The notes under the pieces are model-generated. The model was not told the origin of the DNA and searched no databases. It worked only from the letters and a program-made list of their open reading frames with translations. Shown piece by piece: positions 49,569 to 58,220 of a stretch of DNA of 64,000 bases; the first letter of the stretch is position 1, and each line of letters begins with the position of its first letter. Both the position numbers and the translations under genes were made by a program. Source of the stretch: Oscillibacter sp. 1-3 (GTDB taxonomy: Bacteria; Bacillota; Clostridia; Oscillospirales; Oscillospiraceae); assembly GCF_000403435.2 (NCBI RefSeq), contig NZ_KE159709.1, positions 333,604 to 397,603 on the forward strand, read 5' to 3'.

Positions 49569-49596
49569 ATTCATTATATAACGTTATATAATGAAT
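49569..49596. promoter_or_regulatory. 28-bp perfect palindrome, likely operator of cluster B
   Basis: Perfect 28-bp palindrome centred on AACGTT, inner part TTATATAACGTTATATAA. It lies just before the ribosome site of the first gene of cluster B. A related site occurs at 52606..52623 before the binding-protein gene. Likely bound by the GntR regulator of the operon. Confidence 0.82.
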
Positions 49597-49611
49597 GACA
49601 AGGAGGGATGT

Positions 49612-50970
49612 ATGCTAGAGAGAAGAACGGTCTCCCTGACGGAAGGCCCCATTTTTTCCGGACTGCTTTATCTGTTTTGGCCGATCATGCTGGGGGCCTT
49701 GCTCCAACAGTGTTACAATACCATTGACGTGGCCATCGTGGGCAACTATCTGGGAAAAGAGGCGCTGGCCGCTGTGGGCGGAACCAGTTCCACCATGACG
49801 AACCTGATGATGGAGTTCCTGGTGGGAATCTCCTCCGGAGCGGCTGTGATAATTGCCCAGAACTATGGCGCGGGGCGGGAACAGGAGCTTCGGGAGAGTG
49901 TTGGGACGGCGGTCTGGATCGGAGCCGTGCTGGGGCTGGTTCTGGGGATTGTCGGGATTGCGGCGGCGCCGGTGCTTCTGCGGTGGCTCAATGCGCCGCC
50001 GGAGATCGCGGGAATGGCGCGGGTTTATCTGCGGACCTACTTCTGCGGGCTGCTCTCCATGTCGCTGTACAATACGGGGGCGGCGATTCTGCGAGCGGTA
50101 GGGGATACGAGGCGTCCCCTATATTTTCTGATTGGCTGCTGTGCGGTGAACTTGGTGCTGGACCTGCTGTTTGTGGCAGCCTTTGGCTGGGGGATTTTGG
50201 GCGCGGCGCTGGCTACGGTGATCTCGCAGACGCTGAGCGCCGTTTTAGTCCTGTGGGTATTGGTGCGCAGCCGGGAGAGCTATCGGCTGTCCGTCACTCT
50301 CTGGAAGTGTCCGGCGGGGGATTCGGGACGTATGATCGCGATTGGACTTCCCTCGGGCCTGCAGGCAGTAATGTACTCGGTTTCCAACATGGTAGTGCAG
50401 TCCCAGGTCAATACATTTTCAACCGACACCATCGCAGCATCCTCCGCGTTTGAGCGCCTGGAGGGCTTTTTCTGGATGTTTTTCAACGCGTACGGCGTGG
50501 CGGTTCTCACCTTCATGGGCCAGAATTACGGCGCTGGGAGAGCAGATCGGATGCGCCGGGGTGTCAAGACGGCCCTGACGGCCGGTGTGGCCGCAGCGCT
50601 GCTTTTAAGCGGACTTTCTATGGCGGGCGGAAGATGGTTTTTTCGGATATTTACCGATGACACAGCCGTACAGAAGACAGGACTCTCGATTCTGTATTTT
50701 ATGATGCCCTGGTATTTTATCTATGTGTTTATCGAGGTGTTCTCCGGGACAATCCGCAGTACCGGAGATGTTGTAAAGCCGATGGTAATATGCTGCCTGG
50801 GGATTTGCGCGGTGCGGATGGTTTGGAGCCTTGCGGTGTCACCTGCGTTTCATGAGATCAAGGTACTGCTGTTGGGGTATCCCGTCAGCTGGTCGGTGAC
50901 TGCTGTGATGTTTTTCCTGTATTATTGGTTCGGCGGTCCCCGAGAGCGGATTAGAGGAAAGGAAGTATAG
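49612..50970 (+). CDS. MATE-family transporter, first gene of cluster B
   Basis: 452 aa with about 12 membrane segments, MATE pattern LLQQCYNTIDVAIVGNYLG and the second-half counterpart near AVMYSVSNMVVQSQVNTF. The ATG at 49612 follows AAGGAGGG; an ATG at 49591 lies in the palindrome. It is 2 bp from the GntR gene, so clearly part of the operon. A MATE pump at the head of an Amadori operon suggests export of the released amine or of a toxic carbonyl (inference). Confidence 0.9.
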   Translation: MLERRTVSLTEGPIFSGLLYLFWPIMLGALLQQCYNTIDVAIVGNYLGKEALAAVGGTSSTMTNLMMEFLVGISSGAAVIIAQNYGAGREQELRESVGTAVWIGAVLGLVLGIVGIAAAPVLLRWLNAPPEIAGMARVYLRTYFCGLLSMSLYNTGAAILRAVGDTRRPLYFLIGCCAVNLVLDLLFVAAFGWGILGAALATVISQTLSAVLVLWVLVRSRESYRLSVTLWKCPAGDSGRMIAIGLPSGLQAVMYSVSNMVVQSQVNTFSTDTIAASSAFERLEGFFWMFFNAYGVAVLTFMGQNYGAGRADRMRRGVKTALTAGVAAALLLSGLSMAGGRWFFRIFTDDTAVQKTGLSILYFMMPWYFIYVFIEVFSGTIRSTGDVVKPMVICCLGICAVRMVWSLAVSPAFHEIKVLLLGYPVSWSVTAVMFFLYYWFGGPRERIRGKEV

Positions 50971-50972
50971 GA

Positions 50973-51707
50973 ATGCTGGATGCGAACAACACCATACCCC
51001 TGTACTTACAGATGAAAGAACTGGTCAAAAAAGACATCCTTGACCGGGAATACAGCAGCGGTGAGCAGCTGCCCACGGAACCGGAGCTGTGCGAGAAATA
51101 CGGCGTCAGCCGGATTACTGTCCGCAAGGCCGTGGAGGAGCTCTGCAAGGAGGGGTTCCTGGTAAAGAAGCAGGGAAAGGGGACTTTTGTCCGGCCGAAA
51201 AAGATCCAACGGAAGATTGAGCATCTGATGAGTTTTACGCAGGCCTGCCAAAACAACGGGATGGAACCCTCCACCAGCGTGCTGAAGCGGGAATTCGTGC
51301 AGCTGGAGCCGCGGCTGGCTGAGGAGTTCCACTTGCGGCCAAGACTTCCGATGATTATGATCCAGCGCCTGCGGAAGGCGGACGGGATACCGGTGATGCT
51401 GGAGAACAATTACTATCCGCGGGAGGATTTCACCTTTCTGATGGAGGAGAGCCTGGATGGATCCCTGTACCAGCTGCTGGAGGACAAGTACCATGTGATG
51501 ATTGAGTCCTCCCGGGATTCCTACTTGGATGTGGTGAAGGCAGACGCAGAACAGGCCCGGGTACTGGAGCTTGGATGCGGCGAGCCGTTGTTCTGCATGA
51601 CGGCCAAAATATTTGACAGCAGAGACCGGCTGGTCCATGTCGGTGTGGAGTATATCGTGTGCGAACGGTACCGGTTCGGGCTGGTAGATTATTATAAGAC
51701 GAGGTGA
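50973..51707 (+). CDS. frlR: FrlR-like GntR/HutC-family regulator
   Basis: 244 aa. Winged helix (IPLYLQMKELVKKDILDREY, GEQLPTEPELCEKYGVSRITVRKAVEELCKEGFL, GKGTFVRP) and UTRA domain (DGSLYQLLEDKYHVMIESSRD, GEPLFCMTAKIFDSRDRLVHVGVEYI), similar in plan to E. coli FrlR. It probably binds the palindromes at 49569 and 52606 and is released by a phosphorylated sugar amine (inference). Confidence 0.88.
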   Translation: MLDANNTIPLYLQMKELVKKDILDREYSSGEQLPTEPELCEKYGVSRITVRKAVEELCKEGFLVKKQGKGTFVRPKKIQRKIEHLMSFTQACQNNGMEPSTSVLKREFVQLEPRLAEEFHLRPRLPMIMIQRLRKADGIPVMLENNYYPREDFTFLMEESLDGSLYQLLEDKYHVMIESSRDSYLDVVKADAEQARVLELGCGEPLFCMTAKIFDSRDRLVHVGVEYIVCERYRFGLVDYYKTR

Positions 51708-51713
51708 TGAAAT

Positions 51714-52616
51714 ATGGAGGCGAGAAGCAGACCGCGGGACCTGAAGGTGCTGGGGTTTGGCGACAATGTGGTGGATGTCTATGAGCACAGGAAGCGGATG
51801 TACCCCGGCGGGAACTGTGTGAATTTCGCGGTTTTCGCCAAGGCACACCAGGTGGAATGTGCCGCCTATATGGGCTACTTCGGCGACGACCCCGCGGGAC
51901 GGTATGTGGAGGACGTGCTTCAAAGGCTGGGGATTGATCTGCGCTGCAGCCGGAGACTGGCGGGTGAGAATGGCTTCGCGAGGGTGACTGTCCGGGAGGG
52001 AGACCGGATATTCCTGGAATCGAATCACGGCGGTATCCGGGGAAAGGTCCCCTATCGATTGGGGGAGGAGGAACTTGCCTACATAAGCGGTTTTGACCTG
52101 GTACACTCGGGTAATTACAGCTTTACGGAGGCGATGCTGCCAAGGATTCAGGCCCTGGGGGTGCCGATTTCCTTTGACTTCTCCGACGATTCCAAGCCGG
52201 AGTACTACCGGAGGGTGGCCCCCTATATCACCTATGCCTTCTGCTCAAAGAGCGGCGGCGAGGACGAGGTGATGGACCACCTGCGCTGGATGAAGAGCCT
52301 GGGGCCGGAGCTGGTGATGGCCTCCCGGGGTGAAAAGGGCTCCATCCTCTACGACGGGGAACATTTCTACCGGCAGGAATCCGAGCCCCTCACGGAAGTC
52401 GTGGATACCATGGGGGCGGGGGATTCGCTGATTACCTCGTTTTTGGTGCATTATCTGGATCAGCGGAAACAGGGCCGGGATACGGACGGCGCAATTCGTG
52501 AGAGCCTGCGGAGAGCGTCGGAATTCGCGGCCGCCACCTGCGGCACAGAGGGTTCTTTCGGGTATGGAATAGAATACAGGAGAAATTTTTTTGAATCAAA
52601 ATATGACGTTATATAA
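51714..52616 (+). CDS. frlD: FrlD-like PfkB-family kinase, cluster B
   Basis: 300 aa. LGFGDNVVDVYEHRKRMYPGGNCVNFAVFAK, GDRIFLESNHGGIRGKVPYRL, GFDLVHSGNYSFTEAMLP and catalytic DTMGAGDSLITSFLVHYL. Same family as the kinase at 48638 but only moderately similar, with a different substrate-contact segment, so the clusters may handle different amines. GAGGTGATGAA lies before the start. Its end touches the second operator. Confidence 0.88.
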   Translation: MEARSRPRDLKVLGFGDNVVDVYEHRKRMYPGGNCVNFAVFAKAHQVECAAYMGYFGDDPAGRYVEDVLQRLGIDLRCSRRLAGENGFARVTVREGDRIFLESNHGGIRGKVPYRLGEEELAYISGFDLVHSGNYSFTEAMLPRIQALGVPISFDFSDDSKPEYYRRVAPYITYAFCSKSGGEDEVMDHLRWMKSLGPELVMASRGEKGSILYDGEHFYRQESEPLTEVVDTMGAGDSLITSFLVHYLDQRKQGRDTDGAIRESLRRASEFAAATCGTEGSFGYGIEYRRNFFESKYDVI

Positions 52617-52623
52617 CGTTATA
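52606..52623. promoter_or_regulatory. second copy of the cluster B operator
   Basis: ACGTTATATAACGTTATA: overlapping palindromes (14 bp ACGTTATATAACGT and 12 bp TATAACGTTATA) sharing the core of the 28-bp palindrome at 49569. It lies over the end of the kinase gene and before the binding-protein gene. Confidence 0.72.
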
Positions 52624-52645
52624 AAAATTGTAAGGAGGAACGGAC

Positions 52646-53551
52646 ATGAAAAAGAGAATGGTATTGGGAGTGATGGCAGCCGTATTGCTTCTGGGACTGC
52701 TGACGGGCTGCGGAGGGAAGAGCGGAAGTGCCGGCGGTTCTTCTTCTGACCAGCAGGGCGCATCGGAGAGCGGCGGCGAGACCGGCGGTTCCGAGGTGTT
52801 CCAGACCAAGGTGTTCCGCGTGGGTATGGAGTGCAGCTACTCCCCCTTCAACTGGACCCAGAGCGACGACTCCAACGGGGCGGTTCCCATTGAGGGGACT
52901 TCCGACTATGCCTATGGATACGACGTGGAGATGGCAAAGCGCATTTGCGAAAAGAACGGCTGGGAGCTGCAGATCTACAAGATCGACTGGGACGGTCTGG
53001 TGCTGGCGCTGAATTCCAACAAGATTGACGCCATCATCGCCGGTATGGGTGTGACGGAGGACCGGAAAAAGAGTGTCGATTTCTCCGACTACTACTGGAC
53101 CTCCGACACCTGTATGATAGTCCGGGGCGACAGCGAGCTGGCCAGTGCCACCTCCCTGGAGGACTTCCGCGGCTGCAAGGTAACCAGTCAGCTGAACTCC
53201 ATGTGGATGGCCCTGATCAGCCAGATTCCGGATGTGGATGAACAGCCGGGCCTGGGCGGCAACTCGGAAATTCTGGTGGCGGTCCGCTCCGGCAAGCTGG
53301 ACGGCACCATTCTGGGTGAGACGGAGGCCTATTCCGCCATCCTGGCCAACCCCGATCTGGCGATGGTGAAGTTCGAGAAGGGCAAGGGCTTTGACGTGAG
53401 CGAGCAGGAGTCCTCCGCGGCGGCGGCCATCCGCAAGGGGGAGACGGATCTGGCGGAGGCCATCAACGCGGCCCTGGCGGAGACGGCTCCTGAGGATCGC
53501 TCCGAGTTGATGGAGCATATGCTGGAGATTCAGCCGATGGTGTCGGAGTAA
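52646..53551 (+). CDS. amino-acid-type ABC transporter binding lipoprotein
   Basis: 301 aa, family 3 solute-binding protein. Lipobox signal (GVMAAVLLLGLLTGC), Gly/Ser linker, then RVGMECSYSPFNWTQSD, YGYDVEMAKRICEKNGWELQIYKIDWDGLVLALNSNKIDAIIAGM. These proteins bind alpha-amino groups; in this operon it probably binds the amino acid part of an Amadori compound (inference). AAGGAGG precedes the start. Confidence 0.9.
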   Translation: MKKRMVLGVMAAVLLLGLLTGCGGKSGSAGGSSSDQQGASESGGETGGSEVFQTKVFRVGMECSYSPFNWTQSDDSNGAVPIEGTSDYAYGYDVEMAKRICEKNGWELQIYKIDWDGLVLALNSNKIDAIIAGMGVTEDRKKSVDFSDYYWTSDTCMIVRGDSELASATSLEDFRGCKVTSQLNSMWMALISQIPDVDEQPGLGGNSEILVAVRSGKLDGTILGETEAYSAILANPDLAMVKFEKGKGFDVSEQESSAAAAIRKGETDLAEAINAALAETAPEDRSELMEHMLEIQPMVSE

Positions 53552-53587
53552 ACCCAGCTGAGGGAAGACGGAAGGGGGTAAGCGTCC

Positions 53588-54334
53588 GTGAATTTACCGA
53601 CCAGTTTTTTGGGGTGGGTCAGTCTCATCTGGGAGAATTACAGCGGAATGTTCCTCTATGGAACGCAGATCACACTGGTGATTGCCATAACCGGCACGAT
53701 ACTGGGAAGCCTGATTGGCTTTGTTGTGGGAATTGTCCAGGGGATTCCCGTGGAGTCCGGCAGCAGCATGCTGCGGAAGGTCGTTGTAAAGCTTCTGAAT
53801 ATCATCGTCAACATCTATGTGGAGATTTTCCGGGGGACCCCTATGATGGTCCAGGCTGTTGTGGTGTTTTACGGCAGTATGCAGGTATTTGATCTGGATA
53901 TGCCGCCGCTGGCAGCCGGTATCCTGGTGTTGAGCCTCAACACCGGCGCCTACTTTGCGGAGTCCGTTCGGGGAGCTATTACCGGTATCGATCCGGGGCA
54001 GACAGAGGGGGCCAAGGCCATCGGCATGACGCATTTTCAAACCATGCTGTATGTGATTATCCCCCAGGCGTTCCGCACCCTGATTCCCCAGATTGGCAAC
54101 GCCTTCGTTTCCGCCATCAAGGACACCTCCGTACTGAATGTCATCACGGTGTCGGAGCTGTACTTCGCGGGACGTACCGCCTGCGGCGTCTATTTCCGGT
54201 ACTTCGAGACCTATTTCATCATCGCGCTGATTTACCTGATCCTGACTTTTGTGATGTCCAGACTGCTGAAGTTCCTGGAGCGCAAGATGGATGGATCGCG
54301 CAATTATGAGCTGCTGGAAGAGGGAGAGGTGTGA
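53588..54334 (+). CDS. amino-acid-type ABC transporter permease
   Basis: 248 aa with five to six membrane helices and the His/Glu/Gln permease signature ([57 protein letters not shown], with EAA loop). The GTG start follows GAAGGGGG. It pairs with itself and the ATPase at 54337. Confidence 0.92.
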   Translation: MNLPTSFLGWVSLIWENYSGMFLYGTQITLVIAITGTILGSLIGFVVGIVQGIPVESGSSMLRKVVVKLLNIIVNIYVEIFRGTPMMVQAVVVFYGSMQVFDLDMPPLAAGILVLSLNTGAYFAESVRGAITGIDPGQTEGAKAIGMTHFQTMLYVIIPQAFRTLIPQIGNAFVSAIKDTSVLNVITVSELYFAGRTACGVYFRYFETYFIIALIYLILTFVMSRLLKFLERKMDGSRNYELLEEGEV

Positions 54335-54336
54335 GT

Positions 54337-55113
54337 ATGTCCGCAGAGCTGGAAAAAAACGAGTCTGCGCAGGAGATGACGGAAACCCTGCGGGTGGAGC
54401 ATCTGGGAAAATCCTTCGGAAGTCACGAGGTGCTCAAGGATATTGACTTTCGGGTAAACAAGGGGGAGGTCATCAGCATTATCGGCGCTTCCGGCTCCGG
54501 AAAGTCCACGCTGCTCCGGTGCATCAACATGCTGGAAGAGCCCTCCGCCGGAAAGATCTATTACCGCGGTGAGCCGCTTCAGAACACGCCGAAAAAGGTC
54601 AGCAGCTACCGGGCAAAGGTGGGCATGGTGTTCCAGTCCTTCAACCTGTTCGCCAATATGACCGCGCTGAAAAACTGCATGATCGGCGTGGAGAAGGTGA
54701 AGAAGCAGAGCGCCCAGGAGGCCGAGGAGCTGGCGCTGAAATACCTGAAAAAAGTGGGAATGGGCGCCTATGTCAAGGCGCGGCCCCATCAGCTCTCCGG
54801 CGGCCAGCGGCAGCGCGTGGCCATTGCCAGGGCCCTGGCGATGAAACCGGACATCCTGCTGTTTGACGAGCCCACCAGCGCCTTGGACCCCGAGATGGTG
54901 GGAGAGGTGCTGGAGGTCATCAAGCAGCTGGCCAGGGAGGGGCTCACCATGGTGATCGTAACCCATGAGATGGCCTTCGCCAAAGAGGTCACCAGCCGGG
55001 TGGTCTTTATGGATAAGGGTGTAATCGAGGAAGAGGGAACTCCGGATGTGATCTTCGAGCATCCCAAGAGCGAGCGGACAAAGGAGTTTTTAGGGCGCTT
55101 TATGAATCGATAG
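54337..55113 (+). CDS. amino-acid-type ABC transporter ATPase
   Basis: 258 aa. Walker [18 protein letters not shown], signature [15 protein letters not shown], Walker [22 protein letters not shown], switch His in [14 protein letters not shown]. GlnQ type. The ATG at 54337 is chosen because GGGAGAGG then has normal spacing; an in-frame GTG at 54331 sits too close. Start overlaps the permease stop region. Confidence 0.93.
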   Translation: MSAELEKNESAQEMTETLRVEHLGKSFGSHEVLKDIDFRVNKGEVISIIGASGSGKSTLLRCINMLEEPSAGKIYYRGEPLQNTPKKVSSYRAKVGMVFQSFNLFANMTALKNCMIGVEKVKKQSAQEAEELALKYLKKVGMGAYVKARPHQLSGGQRQRVAIARALAMKPDILLFDEPTSALDPEMVGEVLEVIKQLAREGLTMVIVTHEMAFAKEVTSRVVFMDKGVIEEEGTPDVIFEHPKSERTKEFLGRFMNR

Positions 55114-55125
55114 AAGGAGACAGCG

Positions 55126-56133
55126 ATGTTAAAGTTCGACTATGCGGAATACGCAGCCAGCGAAGAGGCGGTGACAGCGGCCCGTCCGGCCGCCGAGCGG
55201 ACCGCGAAAGCGATCTGGGAAAAGGGTTTCTCCAACATTTTTCTGACGGCGGTGGGCGGCAGTCTGAGCCCGATGATGGCCGTGGGTGAGATCGCGAAGC
55301 AGGTGACGGACCTTCCGGTTTATGTGGAACAGGCGGCGGAACTCCTGGCGAGGGGCCATAAAATGCTGGGGAAGAACTCGGTCGTCATCACCATGTCCAA
55401 ATCGGGGGATACCAAGGAGACGGTCGCCATTGCAAAGAGCTGCAAAGAGCGCGGGATTCCGGTGATCGCCTTGACCAAGGACCCGTGCTCTCCCCTGGGC
55501 GCGGAGGCGGACTACTACATCCCAATGCGCCACACCAATGGGGTGGAGTATGAATACATTTTACTGTACTGGCTGTTTTTCAGTCTGCTGTACTACCGGG
55601 GAGACTTTCCGGATTATCCGGTTTTCGCGCGGCGCCTCGAGGAGCTTCCCAAAAAACTTCTGGCCGCGAAAGAGGCCTTTGAGGAAAGAGCCGACACGAT
55701 CGCGAAGGCTTGCCACCAGGAGCCCTATATGCTCTGGGTGGGCGGTGGAGAGCTGTGGGGGGAGACCTATCTGTTCTCCATGTGTATTCTGGAGGAAATG
55801 CAGTGGAAGCGGACAAAGTCTGTCACCAGCGCCGAGCTGTTCCACGGCACCCTGGAACTGGTGGAGGAGGACACCTGTGTGTTCCTCATCAAAGGGGCCG
55901 GAGCGTGCCGCGCGCTGGATGAGCGCGCGAACCGCTTCCTGGAGCGGTACACCAGGAAGCTGACGGTTATTGACCCGCTGGAGTATATGGCGGAAGAGGC
56001 GGCGGCTTTCCGCTGGCTGCTGGCCCCCCTGTATGTGTCCACACTCCTGGTAGACAGGCTGGCGGCGCATATGGAGAAATATACCGGACACGATCTGGAT
56101 TTTCGGCGTTACTATCGGCAATTCGAATATTGA
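55126..56133 (+). CDS. frlB: FrlB-like deglycase, cluster B copy 1
   Basis: 335 aa with two SIS domains: FLTAVGGSLSPMMAVGEIAK, SVVITMSKSGDTKETVAIAKSCK, SVTSAELFHGTLELVEEDT (catalytic Glu/His region) and the FrlB-like end DFRRYYRQFEY. It cleaves a 6-phosphorylated Amadori product to glucose 6-phosphate and amine. It lies 12 bp after the ATPase gene and 24 bp before the second copy, with which it may form a mixed complex or share work on different substrates. Confidence 0.88.
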   Translation: MLKFDYAEYAASEEAVTAARPAAERTAKAIWEKGFSNIFLTAVGGSLSPMMAVGEIAKQVTDLPVYVEQAAELLARGHKMLGKNSVVITMSKSGDTKETVAIAKSCKERGIPVIALTKDPCSPLGAEADYYIPMRHTNGVEYEYILLYWLFFSLLYYRGDFPDYPVFARRLEELPKKLLAAKEAFEERADTIAKACHQEPYMLWVGGGELWGETYLFSMCILEEMQWKRTKSVTSAELFHGTLELVEEDTCVFLIKGAGACRALDERANRFLERYTRKLTVIDPLEYMAEEAAAFRWLLAPLYVSTLLVDRLAAHMEKYTGHDLDFRRYYRQFEY

Positions 56134-56157
56134 GATTTGATTTTCGGGAGGTATATG

Positions 56158-57129
56158 ATGAATCCGGGAGAGATGATCAAGGATATTTTGGCGAAGAGGG
56201 ATTCCATTCAGAATGTTTTTTTCGTGGCCTGCGGCGGGTCGCTGGTGGAATTCTATCCCCCCAAGTATTTTATGGACGCGGAATCCAAGCACTGCGGCGC
56301 GTTTCTTTACAGCGGCAAGGAATTTGTCTGTGCCGCCCCCGCGTCTCTGGGAGAGAATTCCCTGGTGCTGCTCTGTTCCCACAGCGGAAAAACACCGGAG
56401 GTCCTGGAGGCGGCCGGGCTGGCGAAGGAGCGGGGAGCGGTGGTCATCACCTACGCGGGTGTGGCCGGCACGCCGGTGAACCAGGCAGGAGACTATCATA
56501 TTGTCTATGGAGACCGCACGGAAGAGGGGAGCCACTATGGCGATTCACCTGTCCTCCTGTCCCTGCGGCTGATGGCGGAGCTCCTTGCCGTTACGGAGGA
56601 TTATCCGTATCTCGACAAAGTGATGGATGGGATTTCCAAAATCGACACAGTGATTTATAACGCCATGGACCAGGTCTCCGAGCGGGCCAAGATTTGGGGA
56701 AAGGCCTGCGAGAGGGAAAATATGATGTATATTCTGGGCAGCGGTCCGGCCTTCGGCAATGTCTATGGCTTTGCCATCTGCTCCATGATGGAGATGCAGT
56801 GGCAGCATGCGGCCTACATTCACTCGGCGGAGTACTTCCACGGTCCTTTCGAGGTAACGGACAAGAACACGGCCTATGTGGTGCTGGAGAGCAACGGTCC
56901 CGCCCGGTGCATGGATGAGAGAGCCATCCGTTTCCTGAAGCGGTATGGCGCCAAGTACGAGGTCGTGGATGCGAAGGAACTGGGAGCGGACATCATTGAC
57001 GAAAAGGTGGTGGATTACTTCACGCCGCTGATGTTCTACAAGGTGATGTGCGTCTACCGGGAGGAGCTGGCGAAACTGAGGAATCATCCGTTGTCCACCA
57101 GACGGTATATGGGAAAAGTGGCATATTGA
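56158..57129 (+). CDS. frlB: FrlB-like deglycase, cluster B copy 2
   Basis: 323 aa with two SIS domains. It is closer to E. coli FrlB than the first copy: VFFVACGGSLVEFYPPKYF, SLVLLCSHSGKTPEVLEAAGLAKERGAVVITYAG, YIHSAEYFHGPFEVTDKNT and the end LSTRRYMGKVAY. The start at 56158 is preferred over 56155 for spacing to GGGAGG. Last gene of cluster B, followed by a long hairpin. Confidence 0.88.
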   Translation: MNPGEMIKDILAKRDSIQNVFFVACGGSLVEFYPPKYFMDAESKHCGAFLYSGKEFVCAAPASLGENSLVLLCSHSGKTPEVLEAAGLAKERGAVVITYAGVAGTPVNQAGDYHIVYGDRTEEGSHYGDSPVLLSLRLMAELLAVTEDYPYLDKVMDGISKIDTVIYNAMDQVSERAKIWGKACERENMMYILGSGPAFGNVYGFAICSMMEMQWQHAAYIHSAEYFHGPFEVTDKNTAYVVLESNGPARCMDERAIRFLKRYGAKYEVVDAKELGADIIDEKVVDYFTPLMFYKVMCVYREELAKLRNHPLSTRRYMGKVAY

Positions 57130-57171
57130 GAGACGGCCGGACAGGAATCGTTTCTAATGGACCACAGGTCC

Positions 57172-57223
57172 CCGGGAAAACAGAGGCGGCAGGGCATTTG
57201 CCCTGCCGCCTCTGTTTTCCCGG
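57172..57223. terminator. 24-bp perfect hairpin ending cluster B
   Basis: Perfect inverted repeat of 24 bp with an ATTT loop (core GAGGCGGCAGGGC / GCCCTGCCGCCTC followed by TGTTTT). The inner part forms a standard terminator and the outer part is symmetrical, so it works in both directions. Confidence 0.88.
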
Positions 57224-57385
57224 TATGTCCGGCTGGATCTGCCCCGGACTTCCGGTCCGCAGCCTGTCTGAGGGATCACGGCAGGCGTTTTCCGCTCTAT
57301 TTGATGTTGATCCTGACAAGCTTTCGCTTAACCCCGCAGGAAAATTTCCTGTTCTGGATCAAGATATGGGTCGAATAAAACCCTG
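57224..57385. other. intergenic gap between cluster B and the mgtE remnant
   Basis: About 160 bp with no gene or signal that can be supported. Confidence 0.5.
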
Positions 57386-57825
57386 TTAAAAATGCAGCAG
57401 ACGAATTAGGAATATCCACACCAGACCATAGAAGGAGACGACGGCAATCAGATCGTTGATCGCCGTAATCAGCGGCCCGGAGGCGACGGCGGGGTCGACC
57501 TTCAGCTGCTTAAAGATTATCGGAACGACGGTTCCTGACAGACTGGAGAGGAGGATGGAGAGCAGCAGCGCAAGCCCCGTGCAGAGGGACACGGAGAAGG
57601 AAAACAGGGGAGGCTGTTCCTTGAAAATCACCATGTAGGCCCCTACGAATATGGTGGACAGGAGACCGAGAATACAGCCGTTGACCAGCCCTACCCGGAC
57701 TTCTTTCCAGATCAGGAACCGTTTTTGCCTTCCGCTGATCTGCTCGTCCATCAGCACCCGGATGGTCACGGCAAGGGACTGCGTGCCCACATTGCCGGAC
57801 ATATCCAGAATCAGAGATTGAAAGC
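57386..57825 (-). pseudogene. mgtE: MgtE-type magnesium transporter, C-terminal fragment
   Basis: About 145 codons cover the MgtE membrane domain end: QSLILDMSGNVGTQSLAVTIRVL (the conserved Gly/Asn loop), KEVRVGLVNGCILGLLSTIFVGAY, VVPIIFKQLKVDPAVASGPLITAINDLIAV and FYGLVWIFLI. The N-terminal and CBS domains and the first helices are missing: in-frame sequence stops making sense at about 57825 and meets TGA at 57836. The break coincides with the edge of the mobile region to the right. Confidence 0.85.
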
Positions 57826-57939
57826 TGGCGCTGGATCAGTTCTACGAACAGCAACTGGCGCGGATGGATGTGGCAACTGAGCGTCAGCGAGTCGCAAAGT
57901 CACTCGCACTCCGCAGCAACAGTGCTCACTCAGCGTGAC
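57823..57939 (+). pseudogene. unidentified C-terminal gene fragment at the junction
   Basis: A 38-codon frame (KLALDQFYEQQLARMDVATE, RQRVAKSLALRSN) with natural composition opens exactly at the mgtE break and ends at 57937..57939. It has no start, so it is probably the last piece of a gene carried on the inserted DNA. No family identified. Confidence 0.35.
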
Positions 57940-58220
57940 AACCTGTGCGCCGCTGTGTGGCCTCGATGGTGTCCGGAGGGTAACAAGCCGCCGCTCACCG
58001 CAGACGCAGCCGTGGCAAAAGCGTGTGGCCGGTGTGCGCCATCCAGCGAATTCAGCACAGCCGAAAGTGGCAGGTGAACCGGGGGGTCGAAAAAAGTGCA
58101 GCCGGCTAAGGCTTTGTCAAACATAAAAATTCGGAAAGAGTTGAATAGGGCAGAGAGAAAAACGAGCACAGGAAACCAGGCCCACCTTAGTGGGCGGTCA
58201 GAAAATATGCCGTTCTCCGG
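57940..58220. other. non-coding stretch before the IS110-type gene
   Basis: 281 bp with no supported gene. The right part is AT-richer and probably contains the downstream end of the IS110-family element. Confidence 0.4.

Noticed and set aside
57868..58169. Short open frames on both strands next to the IS110-type gene
   Set aside because: Cys/Trp/Arg-rich or partial translations with no start signal; treated as non-coding.
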